A program made the translations under genes and the position numbers. Source: an uncultured Porphyromonadaceae bacterium (lineage in GTDB: Bacteria > Bacteroidota > Bacteroidia > Bacteroidales > Muribaculaceae). Taken from it: a DNA stretch of 49,582 nucleotides. Shown in pieces: positions 43,101 through 49,540 of the stretch (the stretch's first letter is position 1; the number at the start of each line of letters is the position of its first letter). Below the pieces are notes generated by a model, which did no database searches, was not told the origin of the DNA, and worked only from the letters and a program-made list of their open reading frames with translations. The stretch is from contig CANRVB010000019.1 of NCBI GenBank assembly GCA_947643165.1, positions 1 through 49,582 of the forward strand, read 5' to 3'.

Positions 43101-45479
43101 GGCTATGAGAAACGCAAGGCTGCTCTGGATCTCCAGCACAAAGAGGAGTTACAGCGTATTGACAAAGAGGAGAAAGAACTTAGAGAGGCAAGAAAAAAGG
43201 CTGGCAAAGGCGGTCTATCCCAGGAGGAGCAAGACGGCTTTACTGAAATGCGTAAACTGGCGGATCAAAGTTACCAGCGTGATCAGAATGATCTCTTAAT
43301 TGCGGAGATCGCTGAAAAGAAAAAGCAATACCAGCTCTACTGGAGGTGGGTTGAGAATATGGGCAAGGATGTGGCGGATAAACAGTTTGCCACTCTCCTT
43401 TCCAGCGGTGCCTCCTATAAGGAATTTCTGGATAAACAGATTAAGGCACTCAAAGATAAGCAAGCCTCTGGGCAAACCCTCACAGACGGAGAGCAACAGC
43501 AACTCTTTACCCTGGATCTCCAAGTTAAAGAGATCTCTGGAGCAAAATCAGCTATGGATCTATTTAAGGATAGTGTAACCAGGACTATCAACCAGGCACA
43601 AACCCTGGCTGAAAAACTGGAGGCTATTGCCAATGCAAAAGAACGACTGGCAAACGGATCCTCTGGCTTGGTATCGGAGGATGATATTGCTGCTGCCAAT
43701 CTTTTCCTCTCCCAAGAGGATGAGAAAAACCAGCAAGAGATTGAGGATCGTGTGCTCACTCAATTCCGAACCTTTGAGGAACAGAAAGCCTCTATCCAAA
43801 ATGAGTATGCTTTATTGAGGGCGGAGGCTCAACGCCTCAATGATGAGGAACGGATTAAACAGATCAACCTCGCAGAGAGTGAGGCTTTATCAGCTCTCAA
43901 TTCGGCTTTCCTTATGCAGAGTGAGAGTTGGAAAAATCTGTTTACGGATCTGGATGCTCTTACCGTGGATCAGATTGATAAGTTGGTAAGGGAGATCCAG
44001 GATAAGCTCAATACCGCTGATCTGAAACTCAATCCAGCCGATCTGAAAGCCGTTTTGGATAAGCTGGAAGAGGCAAAGAGCAAGATCCTGGATGTAAACC
44101 CTTTTAAGGCTTTGGGCAACTCACTCACAGAGGTATTCAAAAAGCAACAAGACGGATCTAAGAAAACCTCCAAACAGATAAAAACCGACTGGAAAAATCT
44201 ATCAAAATCTACAGAAGCGTGTTTCGACTTTGTAAATGATGCTATTGCCAGTTGTGATGTATTGAGTGATCTGCTGGGCGATTCTGGCAAGGCTACAATG
44301 GAAATGATCCAGGGTATTACTATGGCTGGTATAGCAATGTCCTCTGCTATTAAAACAGCAGAGAAAGGATCGGTCATTCTTGCTGCTATATCAATAGCTC
44401 TCCAGGCTATCAGTTGGATTGCTGGACTTTTCAACAACGATAACAAGATAGAGGAAAGAATCCAGAAGATCCAGGAAAACGTGGATGCCCTATCAAATGC
44501 CTTTGATCGCCTACAACACGCAGCGGAGCAAACCTACTGGGTGTTTACAGATGAGGAGGCAGAAGCCCACGAAAAGAGGCTCAATGCTATCCGTGATCAG
44601 ATTGCAGCTTTGGAACAACAAGCCGTTGTAGCGCGTCAGAGCTGGAATTTTGTTGAGTATGCCCAACTGACCAAACAGATCAAGGAGCTGAAATATGCTC
44701 TGGAGAAAGAGAATGGCAAAGGTGATATGTTCCAACTCTATGAACTCCAAAAACAGAACCTCAAAGAGCAACAAGAGCTAATCAAACAGCAGATCCAGGC
44801 GGAGAAAAGCAAAAAGAAAACCGACTGGGGAAAGATTGCAGACTGGGAAGAGGCTATCAAGGATATTGATACCCAGTTGGAGGATATGGAGAGGAGCATG
44901 ATGGAAACTCTTGCTGGCACCGACACCAAATCTGCTATTGATGAGTTTGCTGATGCTCTGGTTGAGGCATATTGCCAGGGAGAGGATGCAGCGGAGGCTC
45001 TGGGTGCCAAGACTAAGGAGGTACTTAAAAATGCCGTTGTAGAGGCTTTGAAAAGGCAATACCTGGCAAAGGCTATAGATGAAGCTATACAGTTTCTGGG
45101 GAGTGCTATGGAAGATGGCAAACTGGATCCCTGGGAAAAATCAAAGTTTGAGGCTATGGTAAATGCTGCTGGCGAAACATTCAACAATGCTCTGGAAGGC
45201 ATTGGTGATTGGATCAAGGATATGGATGGAGCTACCGAGGAAGAGGATGATCCTCTGAAAGGTGCGATCAAGGGCATGAGTGAGCAAACCGCTGATGTAT
45301 TGGCTGGCAGAGCAAATGCCATTGTAATAAACCAGAGTGAAATGATCTCTATCGGTCGATCCTCCCTGGTGATCCAGGCAGAGATAGCAGCGAACACCAG
45401 GGCAACATCTGAAAAACTTGATACAATTATTAGGAAAATGGAAAATAATAACTCCCTGCTATCCCAAGGCATATCGTAA
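40116..45479 (+). CDS. Phage tail tape-measure protein
   Basis: A 1787-residue tail tape-measure protein, the largest gene of the element. The N-terminal 270 residues hold the tape-measure N-terminal domain (FQQLEIAFETMLGSQSKAKSLMDQMVQTAAKTPFDLMGVAEGAKQLMAYGVSADKVNDTLVRLGNIA and so on). Residues 275-560 and 870-1500 are mostly Ala-, Gln- and Glu-rich helices predicted as coiled coils. Hydrophobic segments lie around 565-600 (MAANPIGAILSVLGLLISAFMIF) and 1400-1450 (VILAAISIALQAISWIAGLF). At roughly 1.5 angstroms per residue, a full-length protein would set a tail of about 270 nm. No tail-tube, sheath or baseplate gene accompanies it. Confidence 0.9.
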   Translation: MENIDGALSFRATLDIDDFNVSAQAMENRIKDFSSSAIDEVESVEDVFQSFAKRAGEYISYYLVGQGMMGLLNSIVQVRGQFQQLEIAFETMLGSQSKAKSLMDQMVQTAAKTPFDLMGVAEGAKQLMAYGVSADKVNDTLVRLGNIASGLSIPLNDIVYLYGTTMVQGRLYAQDVRQFTGRGIPLVKELAEKYGVTADKINEMVSAGKIGFPEVEEVINKMTNAGGQFYNLMEKQSASLTGQISNLEDAWDTALNNLGEKGEGVFSTAISSATYLVEHMEDILRVLTAVTVAYGSYKAAVVLQTLVTKGYTGVALIDNTARSAKLALMKLDATLTGRVAAQTKAMTAAEEAHVAALQQQLTAEENANLVKQLRINAIQQLLTVQQQEYLSNLNITASNANYEAVAMGVLSVEQREALSKLDLTSKSAIYRAALEQEVAGKVANQNATLNAMRLSVKEAAAKLQAAKTTAIASTQAVEAARYEVYWAKQSGDATRIATAEKKLAGAIDNQTMTRKAALAAQTDFYTKKKQLETAATVQGRTAAIADTAATKAQTTAKGLLSIATNKVTASLRTLWATMAANPIGAILSVLGLLISAFMIFDNSTEEATDGMSEFDKSTREEINNLQLLFSILENSNKGTKTHTETLEKINAVCQEYNKTLLDENATLDEQKLKYLELTKAIQATTAEKIKMKYAEQYMNDLTEKSNSNNSAFDTRLNWLEYNTGRTRKVSDSEGNEYTAPITAAAENIRNMTPAVREAIRGMVESGALELANLTGDNFTNRYNEVITQVVNSTKSATGATDAEMKSFQGQLEIYLNKQIADAKTYNEQIKSLSGMLDRFFAPRKDNTTEAVLSAESSFEELEAKIQETQREIDKINGKTVRVDADTTRLRELLSLLTQIQGYVNTKTENLNTEAGINSRIKQLREERANVEINSAKYRELSSQITTLENKIPKAGGERSGKSGENNTARNAETLLQKQLLAAKRLEEARIAIMEDGYEKRKAALDLQHKEELQRIDKEEKELREARKKAGKGGLSQEEQDGFTEMRKLADQSYQRDQNDLLIAEIAEKKKQYQLYWRWVENMGKDVADKQFATLLSSGASYKEFLDKQIKALKDKQASGQTLTDGEQQQLFTLDLQVKEISGAKSAMDLFKDSVTRTINQAQTLAEKLEAIANAKERLANGSSGLVSEDDIAAANLFLSQEDEKNQQEIEDRVLTQFRTFEEQKASIQNEYALLRAEAQRLNDEERIKQINLAESEALSALNSAFLMQSESWKNLFTDLDALTVDQIDKLVREIQDKLNTADLKLNPADLKAVLDKLEEAKSKILDVNPFKALGNSLTEVFKKQQDGSKKTSKQIKTDWKNLSKSTEACFDFVNDAIASCDVLSDLLGDSGKATMEMIQGITMAGIAMSSAIKTAEKGSVILAAISIALQAISWIAGLFNNDNKIEERIQKIQENVDALSNAFDRLQHAAEQTYWVFTDEEAEAHEKRLNAIRDQIAALEQQAVVARQSWNFVEYAQLTKQIKELKYALEKENGKGDMFQLYELQKQNLKEQQELIKQQIQAEKSKKKTDWGKIADWEEAIKDIDTQLEDMERSMMETLAGTDTKSAIDEFADALVEAYCQGEDAAEALGAKTKEVLKNAVVEALKRQYLAKAIDEAIQFLGSAMEDGKLDPWEKSKFEAMVNAAGETFNNALEGIGDWIKDMDGATEEEDDPLKGAIKGMSEQTADVLAGRANAIVINQSEMISIGRSSLVIQAEIAANTRATSEKLDTIIRKMENNNSLLSQGIS

Positions 45480-45483
45480 CGCT

Positions 45484-45990
45484 ATGAACTTAATAACCCA
45501 ACTCAAAGAAGATGGCACCGCAAAGGGGCTATGCAGACCGTGGAGGATGAAACTCCAGCAAGGAATGTCTGTAGAGGATCTGGCAGCTCTCTACATTAAG
45601 GGCATTGATTTCTGTATTTCCGAGGATTACCCCACACTGGATTTTTTGCGTGATCACTTCAAGGGATCATGTGAGCCATACGGTGTATTCGTGGATGATG
45701 AGGTGAAATTGAGCAACGCTCCAGATGTAGTGCTCAATGGTGACTGCAAGGCTCTCCTGGAGTATGATGGTTTTGCCGTTTCCAGGATCTTTGCCAGGCA
45801 CAACTCCCAGGGAGCCGTGAACGTGTCCGATAATGCCTATGTGACAATAGATGCCTTTGACAACTCTAACCTGGTGATTGCCGTGGCTGGTAGTAATGCC
45901 CAGGTTATTGTGAATCTATATGGCAACGCCCAGGTTGAGGTGATCGGCTCTGGGGTTGAAGTTCATACACATAATAAAACTCACTACTGA
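45484..45990 (+). CDS. Beta-solenoid-like protein following the tape measure
   Basis: A 168-residue protein starting at ATG 45,484 (MNLITQLKEDGTAKGLCRPWRMKLQQGMS); the longer frame lies inside the tape-measure gene. The C-terminal half has short repeating strands with Asn and Ala turns (GAVNVSDNAYVTIDAFDNSNLVIAVAGSNAQVIVNLYGNAQVEVIGSG), which look like a beta-solenoid or beta-helix, a fold common in tail fibres and depolymerases. The N-terminal half is globular with several cysteines. It begins five bases after the tape-measure stop. It may be a small tail or tip component, by position and fold. Confidence 0.65.
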   Translation: MNLITQLKEDGTAKGLCRPWRMKLQQGMSVEDLAALYIKGIDFCISEDYPTLDFLRDHFKGSCEPYGVFVDDEVKLSNAPDVVLNGDCKALLEYDGFAVSRIFARHNSQGAVNVSDNAYVTIDAFDNSNLVIAVAGSNAQVIVNLYGNAQVEVIGSGVEVHTHNKTHY

Positions 45991-45993
45991 GTA

Positions 45994-46024
45994 TTGATTA
46001 AATGAAGTATTTAGAGTAATTTTG
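45994..46024 (+). promoter_or_regulatory. Promoter of the structured RNA / cargo transcript
   Basis: TTG at 45,994-45,996 and TAATTTTG at 46,017-46,024 are 20 bases apart. The predicted start near 46,031 lies upstream of the rod hairpin and about 170 bases before the gene at 46,200. The promoter begins four bases after the stop of the tail-locus gene, making the hairpin and cargo a separate transcription unit. Confidence 0.6.
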
Positions 46025-46072
46025 TGTCTGAAAATAAGACTTTAGCGTTTGCTATTGTTTTGGATAAAGAAA

Positions 46073-46159
46073 ATCGCCAATATTCCGACACTCCAAAAAC
46101 AATAAGTAATCGCCACGTTATACGTGGGCTTTACTTATGGAGTGTGGGCGTTTGGCGAT
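46073..46159 (+). ncRNA. Candidate rod-like structured RNA
   Basis: Four perfect nested stems follow one another: ATCGCCAA/TTGGCGAT (46,073-46,080 with 46,152-46,159), ACACTCC/GGAGTGT (46,088-46,094 with 46,139-46,145), ATAAGTAA/TTACTTAT (46,102-46,109 with 46,131-46,138) and CCACGT/ACGTGG (46,113-46,118 with 46,122-46,127, loop TAT). They form one long hairpin of 29 base pairs with small internal loops. The inner strand CAATAAGTAA (46,100-46,109) recurs as a direct repeat at 46,170-46,179, each copy followed by a similar GCC-ACGTT sequence, which allows an alternative pairing. It may be a leader of the gene at 46,200, a separate small RNA, or a DNA hairpin used by the element. No reverse transcriptase or RNA-guided nuclease gene is nearby. 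Confidence 0.55.
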
Positions 46160-46199
46160 GCCTCTTTATCAATAAGTAAGTGCCCACGTTTTAACATCC

Positions 46200-47216
46200 A
46201 TGAAAATGAAAAAGCTCTTATTGATATCCCTATTCGCTGTTATGGGAATTGTTCTGAATGCCCAGATCAATATTCATAGATCAGATACAATTCCAATGAA
46301 AGAATCTGTTACATTGCCGTATGATTCAACGGATGTTGATATTTGGATCAATCCAGAGCGTTACGTTGGTCAGAAGATGATCTACTTTCAAAAAGGATCT
46401 CCTTTCTATGTCAAGGATTATCGGGAGATTGGTGGTAAGAAGATATTGCAGTTTCCAATGTTTACTTATTTTGAGTTTATGGGGAATAATCGGCAAGAGG
46501 TTAAGTTAAAGAACATCGAAACTGGAGAGATCTGTTATTATTTTCACACTGGGAATGGAGTAAAACCAATTATGGCGGTTGGATATATTGAAAAGATCAC
46601 CCGATCTCAAATGAATAGTCAGTGGTGCATTGATGATCATAACGGTCTGTTTAAGGTGGTCGATATGTGGTTAGCGGAGGGCGGTATCAAATACAAACTA
46701 AAATCACTTTCAGATGGAGAGGAAATTGAATTAGGAACATTGTACGGATGCAGATCAATCAAACCATATCTCCAATATGTAGATAAATTCAAAGATGAGA
46801 AATGGGTATTAGACAGTGATTTTCATATTGGTATAGTGGATAGTGTTGAGGTAAGAAAGGGACAGCCATATCTAATTTTTAGGGATGATGTTGGCAATTC
46901 TTATGATTTCTATTTAACGGAACCCAGGGAACCCAGTGATTATTTCCCAGATGGTTTATATTATGGGAATTTGCCTAAGTTTTGTGAAGCTGATCATAAG
47001 AAGTATCTGAAAAAATATGGTAGAATTAACTGGGTGAATATTGTTGGCGGGATAGTGTCTTTAGGCATGACACCAGAAATGGTAAAAATGGCTTACGGAG
47101 ATCCAGAAAAGATTATTTCCATGACAGATTTGTCTATGGGAATGACGCAATGGCGTTATACAAACAAGACTGTAACATTTGTTAACGGCAAGGTGAAAGA
47201 TATAATAGATTTTTGA
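46200..47216 (+). CDS. Exported protein with BamE/SmpA-like C-terminal domain
   Basis: A 338-residue exported protein. The N-terminal signal peptide (MKMKKLLLISLFAVMGIVLNA) ends with an ALNAQ-like cleavage region. The central part is strand-rich, with repeated motifs such as MIYFQKGSPFYVKDYREIGGKK and EIELGTLYGCRS. The last 55 residues (VSLGMTPEMVKMAYGDPEKIISMTDLSMGMTQWRYTNKTVTFVNGKVKDI) resemble the SmpA/BamE fold. It lies downstream of the structured leader and has no tail-gene features, so it is probably cargo acting in the host envelope. Superinfection exclusion or envelope modification is a possible role, by inference. Confidence 0.65.
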   Translation: MKMKKLLLISLFAVMGIVLNAQINIHRSDTIPMKESVTLPYDSTDVDIWINPERYVGQKMIYFQKGSPFYVKDYREIGGKKILQFPMFTYFEFMGNNRQEVKLKNIETGEICYYFHTGNGVKPIMAVGYIEKITRSQMNSQWCIDDHNGLFKVVDMWLAEGGIKYKLKSLSDGEEIELGTLYGCRSIKPYLQYVDKFKDEKWVLDSDFHIGIVDSVEVRKGQPYLIFRDDVGNSYDFYLTEPREPSDYFPDGLYYGNLPKFCEADHKKYLKKYGRINWVNIVGGIVSLGMTPEMVKMAYGDPEKIISMTDLSMGMTQWRYTNKTVTFVNGKVKDIIDF

Positions 47217-47321
47217 TTAAAATTATAATATATACCATAACAATCTATAAATCATAGTATTATTTATATTCCTGGCAAGGTTTATGCTTTGATATAGAAG
47301 TATAATATAAATAACTTAGCT

Positions 47322-48221
47322 ATGAAACATACATTAATTCTACTGGGAATGCTATGCGCATTCAGCTTTATAGGTTGTAACCATACTGAGGATGATCCTA
47401 CAAATTCCCCTAATCCTCCTACAGAAGATCTGGTTTCCGTAACATTCAATGTTAACCCACTTGCAGTTGAGGTTGCACCAATCTCTCGTTCCTCATCAAG
47501 TGGTCTATCCGTTGGCGAGCTTGTAAACACAATAGGATGTGCTGCGTATGATGAATCTGGGAAACTGGTCGTTGATGTTTTCAAAGAACATAACTCAACT
47601 GAAATACCAGAAGATTTCGGAACTATAACTGCAACCCTTTTACCTGGTAAATATAAGCTCCTAATCTATGGGTTAGGAAAGGGTGATGGAGAAATAATCC
47701 AATCATTCCCAAACGAATATTCTTCTGATTTAGGATTTCGTAAGTTGGGCGATCGCGAAGTATTCTATACTTTTAAGGATATTGAAATTTCTCATTCATC
47801 AAGCAATGTAGAGGTATCTTTGCCCAGAATGAGTGCATTGTTAAAAGTTGAGATCACAGATGAAGTACACCCAAATGTTGGAAAAGTTGTATATACTTTC
47901 TTCCATTATGATAGATGGGAAGCTTCAGGTAACAAAGGTGGTGGAACTAATTTGATCAAAAAGGAGGTAAGTATTGTTGATGGGTATCTGGAGAATTATC
48001 AGTATTATATTCCTTTCCCAAACTCAACGATCAATTTCAAAATATCTGTATATGATAACAAGAATACTGTTTTATTTGAGAGAAATTTGTCATTGCCGTT
48101 TGAACCAAACAAACGTACCATTGTAAGAGGCAAGCTTTTTTCAAGTCTTGACAATAAGGATCTCGAAATATTCATAGAGGATACCTGGGGAGAGGATCTG
48201 GAGTACCCCTTACCAGAGTAA
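47322..48221 (+). CDS. FimB/Mfa2-like exported lipoprotein
   Basis: A 299-residue lipoprotein with lipobox cysteine C19 (CAFSFIGC) followed by an acidic, Pro- and Asn-rich spacer (TEDDPTNSPNPP). The mature protein is all-beta, with a pattern like Bacteroidales fimbrial anchor subunits of the FimB/Mfa2 type (TFNVNPLAVEVAP near the start, LLPGKYKLLIYGLG, IEISHSSSNVEVSLPRMSALLKVEI). It would be tethered to the outer membrane. No fimbrial operon is near, so it may be a stand-alone surface protein carried by the element. The assignment is by fold and pattern. Confidence 0.65.
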   Translation: MKHTLILLGMLCAFSFIGCNHTEDDPTNSPNPPTEDLVSVTFNVNPLAVEVAPISRSSSSGLSVGELVNTIGCAAYDESGKLVVDVFKEHNSTEIPEDFGTITATLLPGKYKLLIYGLGKGDGEIIQSFPNEYSSDLGFRKLGDREVFYTFKDIEISHSSSNVEVSLPRMSALLKVEITDEVHPNVGKVVYTFFHYDRWEASGNKGGGTNLIKKEVSIVDGYLENYQYYIPFPNSTINFKISVYDNKNTVLFERNLSLPFEPNKRTIVRGKLFSSLDNKDLEIFIEDTWGEDLEYPLPE

Positions 48222-48231
48222 ATTTTAATGG

Positions 48232-48253
48232 ATACTACGGAAATACTACGGAA
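48232..48253 (+). repeat. Perfect 11-bp tandem repeat
   Basis: ATACTACGGAA occurs twice in tandem (48,232-48,242 and 48,243-48,253), directly after the lipoprotein gene. Its CTAC core and 11-base period match those of the repeats at 49,260-49,278 and at the element ends. Confidence 0.55.
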
Positions 48254-48347
48254 ACCCGATTTTTTTGGATCTCAATTTTGGTGTTTCTATAGAATATCAT
48301 AGGGAAAAATAATACAAGCCAATATATCTAATTGTAATCTGTGTTTG

Positions 48348-48380
48348 TTGAACACATCAAGGTGTGTCTATTGAACACAT
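48348..48380 (+). repeat. Paired TTGAACACAT repeats (operator-like)
   Basis: TTGAACACAT occurs at 48,348-48,357 and 48,371-48,380, 23 bases apart. Each copy is preceded by a GTGT stretch giving a partial GTGT/ACAC dyad. They lie about 35-70 bases upstream of the -33 element of the right-end operon, a typical operator position. Confidence 0.5.
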
Positions 48381-48414
48381 ATTGCTGATATTCAGTAAAT
48401 TAATTGTAATTTTA

Positions 48415-48446
48415 TTTGCAAAATCCAATCTTGGCGTTTACCTTTG
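48415..48446 (+). promoter_or_regulatory. Promoter of the right-end operon
   Basis: TTTG at 48,415-48,418 and TACCTTTG at 48,439-48,446 are separated by 20 bases, a full Bacteroidetes promoter match. It is overlapped by the inverted repeat described separately. Confidence 0.65.
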
Positions 48447-48475
48447 CACTAAAATCAAATGGTAAACGCCATGAT
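48428..48475. promoter_or_regulatory. Long inverted repeat over promoter and start codon (operator candidate)
   Basis: The 15-base arms 48,428-48,442 and 48,461-48,475 are inverted repeats with one mismatch (core GGCGTTTACC / GGTAAACGCC perfect, 18-base spacer). The left arm runs into the -7 box; the right arm contains part of the start at 48,459 and the second ATG at 48,471. A protein bound here would block both transcription and translation start, so autoregulation by the HTH protein it encodes is likely. Confidence 0.6.
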
Positions 48476-48752
48476 TGTATTAGAACTATATGAATTAAAG
48501 AATATCTGTATGGAAATGGCTGCTCTTGGAGCTGCCAACTATGCCAAAAGCATAACGCCAGCAAAGGATCTCATGTCACAGCGTGAGGCTTATAGGGAGT
48601 TTGGTGAGGCAAGAGTTAAACGCTGGGTGCATGATGGGTTAGTATCTGGCTCCAGGATGGGCACCACCCTCCGCTCAAAGATCCAATACTCCAGAGCGGA
48701 ACTGATGGCTGCAAATACAGCAGAAAAAATGAAACCAATAATAAATGCTTAA
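48459..48752 (+). CDS. Second small HTH (excisionase-like) protein
   Basis: A 97-residue protein with a helix-turn-helix-like C-terminal half (MSQREAYREFGEARVKRWVHDGLVSGSRMGTTLRSKIQYSRAELMAANTAEKM), of the MerR/excisionase type found in Bacteroidales elements. The ATG at 48,459 lies only six bases from the predicted transcript start; the next Met (48,471) would give a 93-residue protein and a slightly longer leader. The promoter and start codon are spanned by a long inverted repeat. It is the first gene of a three-gene operon at the right end and could control excision or the element's regulation. Confidence 0.65.
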   Translation: MVNAMIVLELYELKNICMEMAALGAANYAKSITPAKDLMSQREAYREFGEARVKRWVHDGLVSGSRMGTTLRSKIQYSRAELMAANTAEKMKPIINA

Positions 48753-49041
48753 AGAAATGGATACAAGTACGAATGTTATTCTGGAGGATCCAGATAATTA
48801 CTCAAAAGCCAGAGGGATCCTGGAGAGGCTTATGATCACCCTGGGTAAAACCAAACGTGAGCTAATGGAACTGGAAAACGCCTCTCCAATTTTACAAGAG
48901 TGCTATCACTCAGAAATTCAGAATAAAGTTTCACAGCCTCTAACAGATGCGATATTATTTCTGGGTGAAATGAGTGGCTTTTTATTGTCAGATGATATAA
49001 TAGAGAATAGATTATCAAGTTTAACCTATGAAAGCAAATAA
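48745..49041 (+). CDS. Hypothetical 98-residue protein
   Basis: A helical, acidic protein (DNYSKARGILERLMITLGKTKRELMELENASPILQECYHSEIQNKVSQPLTDAILFLGEMSGFLLSDDIIENRL). It begins eight bases before the stop of the HTH gene (a second Met, 48,757, would avoid the overlap) and ends in overlap with the next gene. There is no signal peptide and no recognised family. Together with the neighbours it forms a tightly packed, translationally coupled operon, which supports its being real. The role is unknown. Confidence 0.6.
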   Translation: MLKEMDTSTNVILEDPDNYSKARGILERLMITLGKTKRELMELENASPILQECYHSEIQNKVSQPLTDAILFLGEMSGFLLSDDIIENRLSSLTYESK

Positions 49042-49249
49042 CAAAAATACAGATACAAGACTTAAAGTAGATAAAATCGTATCTACGTTAATATCGCTGA
49101 GATCTGAGATTGCAGATCTACATAATAGCAAACTGGATGAGGTATGTAACACCCTCATTACAGATATGGAGAACAATATCGGCTCTATTGTAGCTGATCT
49201 AACAGATTTAATCGGTTGGGCAAGGGTTTATGAGCTTGAATGCTCTTAA
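49028..49249 (+). CDS. Hypothetical 73-residue protein
   Basis: A short helical protein (LKVDKIVSTLISLRSEIADLHNSKLDEVCNTLITDMENNIGSIVADLTDLIGWARVYELE), perhaps a coiled coil. It overlaps the preceding gene by 14 bases and is the last gene of the element before the right end. The hydrophobic positions repeat every three to four residues, which suits an oligomerising helix. No family was recognised, and no signal peptide or membrane segment is present. Confidence 0.55.
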   Translation: MKANNKNTDTRLKVDKIVSTLISLRSEIADLHNSKLDEVCNTLITDMENNIGSIVADLTDLIGWARVYELECS

Positions 49250-49259
49250 AATTGCAAAA

Positions 49260-49278
49260 ATTCTACAAATATTCTACA
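49260..49278 (+). repeat. ATTCTACA pair with 11-bp period
   Basis: ATTCTACA at 49,260-49,267 and 49,271-49,278 is repeated 11 bases apart, sharing the CTAC core and period with the tandem repeats at 48,232 and the arm sites. It is a candidate for recombination-directionality-factor or integrase accessory binding. Confidence 0.45.
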
Positions 49279-49290
49279 TAGAGATGTGAT

Positions 49291-49303
49291 TTTACCAGGT
49301 AAA
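49291..49303. promoter_or_regulatory. TTTACC-A-GGTAAA palindrome
   Basis: A perfect 13-base palindrome in non-coding sequence. The same hexamer arms occur in the inverted repeat at 48,428-48,475, where they overlap the promoter. It is a possible second operator for the right-end regulator. Confidence 0.4.
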
Positions 49304-49459
49304 TATCTGATAAAATGTCATTTGCCTTGGATAGAATAGGAGATTACATATCTTTCGGTGCATCACCGTATGCCCGTGATATTTTCCATTTATTTGTGTG
49401 GGGTTGTCCGTGATGGATAGCCTCACATTTCATATCCAGATCTCTATATTATGTTATAA

Positions 49460-49480
49460 TTGGCTACCCTTTGGCTACCC
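49460..49480 (+). repeat. Right arm-type site pair (TTGGCTACCC twice)
   Basis: This is an exact copy, in the same orientation, of the 21-base unit at 35,026-35,046. It lies 47 bases inside the right core, in the position expected of integrase arm sites. Confidence 0.65.
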
Positions 49481-49490
49481 CAAAAAACAA

Positions 49491-49524
49491 AAATAGCTGA
49501 TAATCATAGGACTATCAGCTATTT
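49491..49524. terminator. Hairpin next to the right core
   Basis: Perfect 12-base arms AAATAGCTGATA (49,491-49,502) and TATCAGCTATTT (49,513-49,524) flank a 10-base loop, three bases before the core. It mirrors the hairpin beside the left core (34,852-34,892) in position but not in sequence. Confidence 0.55.
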
Positions 49525-49527
49525 ACA

Positions 49528-49540
49528 GTGCCCAGAACAG
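49528..49540 (+). repeat. attR core candidate (13-bp direct repeat)
   Basis: GTGCCCAGAACAG is an exact copy of the left core at 34,898-34,910, in the same orientation. It marks the right boundary of the element. Confidence 0.6.

Larger units (their letters stand above)
34898..49540 (+). mobile_element. Integrated mobile element carrying a tail tape-measure gene
   Basis: The element is defined by a 13-bp direct repeat at both ends, identical 21-bp double arm-like repeats just inside (35,026-35,046 and 49,460-49,480), an integrase at its left edge reading inward, two excisionase-like HTH genes and a drop in GC content. All genes read rightward. The contents are recombination (integrase, HTH proteins), probable replication (winged helix, DUF6291-type), a tail module reduced to a tape-measure protein and one further protein, exported cargo, and short unknowns. 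There is no capsid, portal, terminase, relaxase, type IV secretion or lysis gene. It could be a phage satellite, a degenerate prophage or another non-autonomous integrative element. Confidence 0.75.

Noticed and set aside
46073..46179. Retron or guide-RNA locus
   Set aside because: The hairpin recalls msr/msd or omega RNAs, but there is no reverse transcriptase, TnpB, IscB or Cas gene in the element.
48232..48380. Short CRISPR-like array
   Set aside because: The repeats are only 8-11 bases and adjacent or 23 bases apart, without regular spacers or cas genes.
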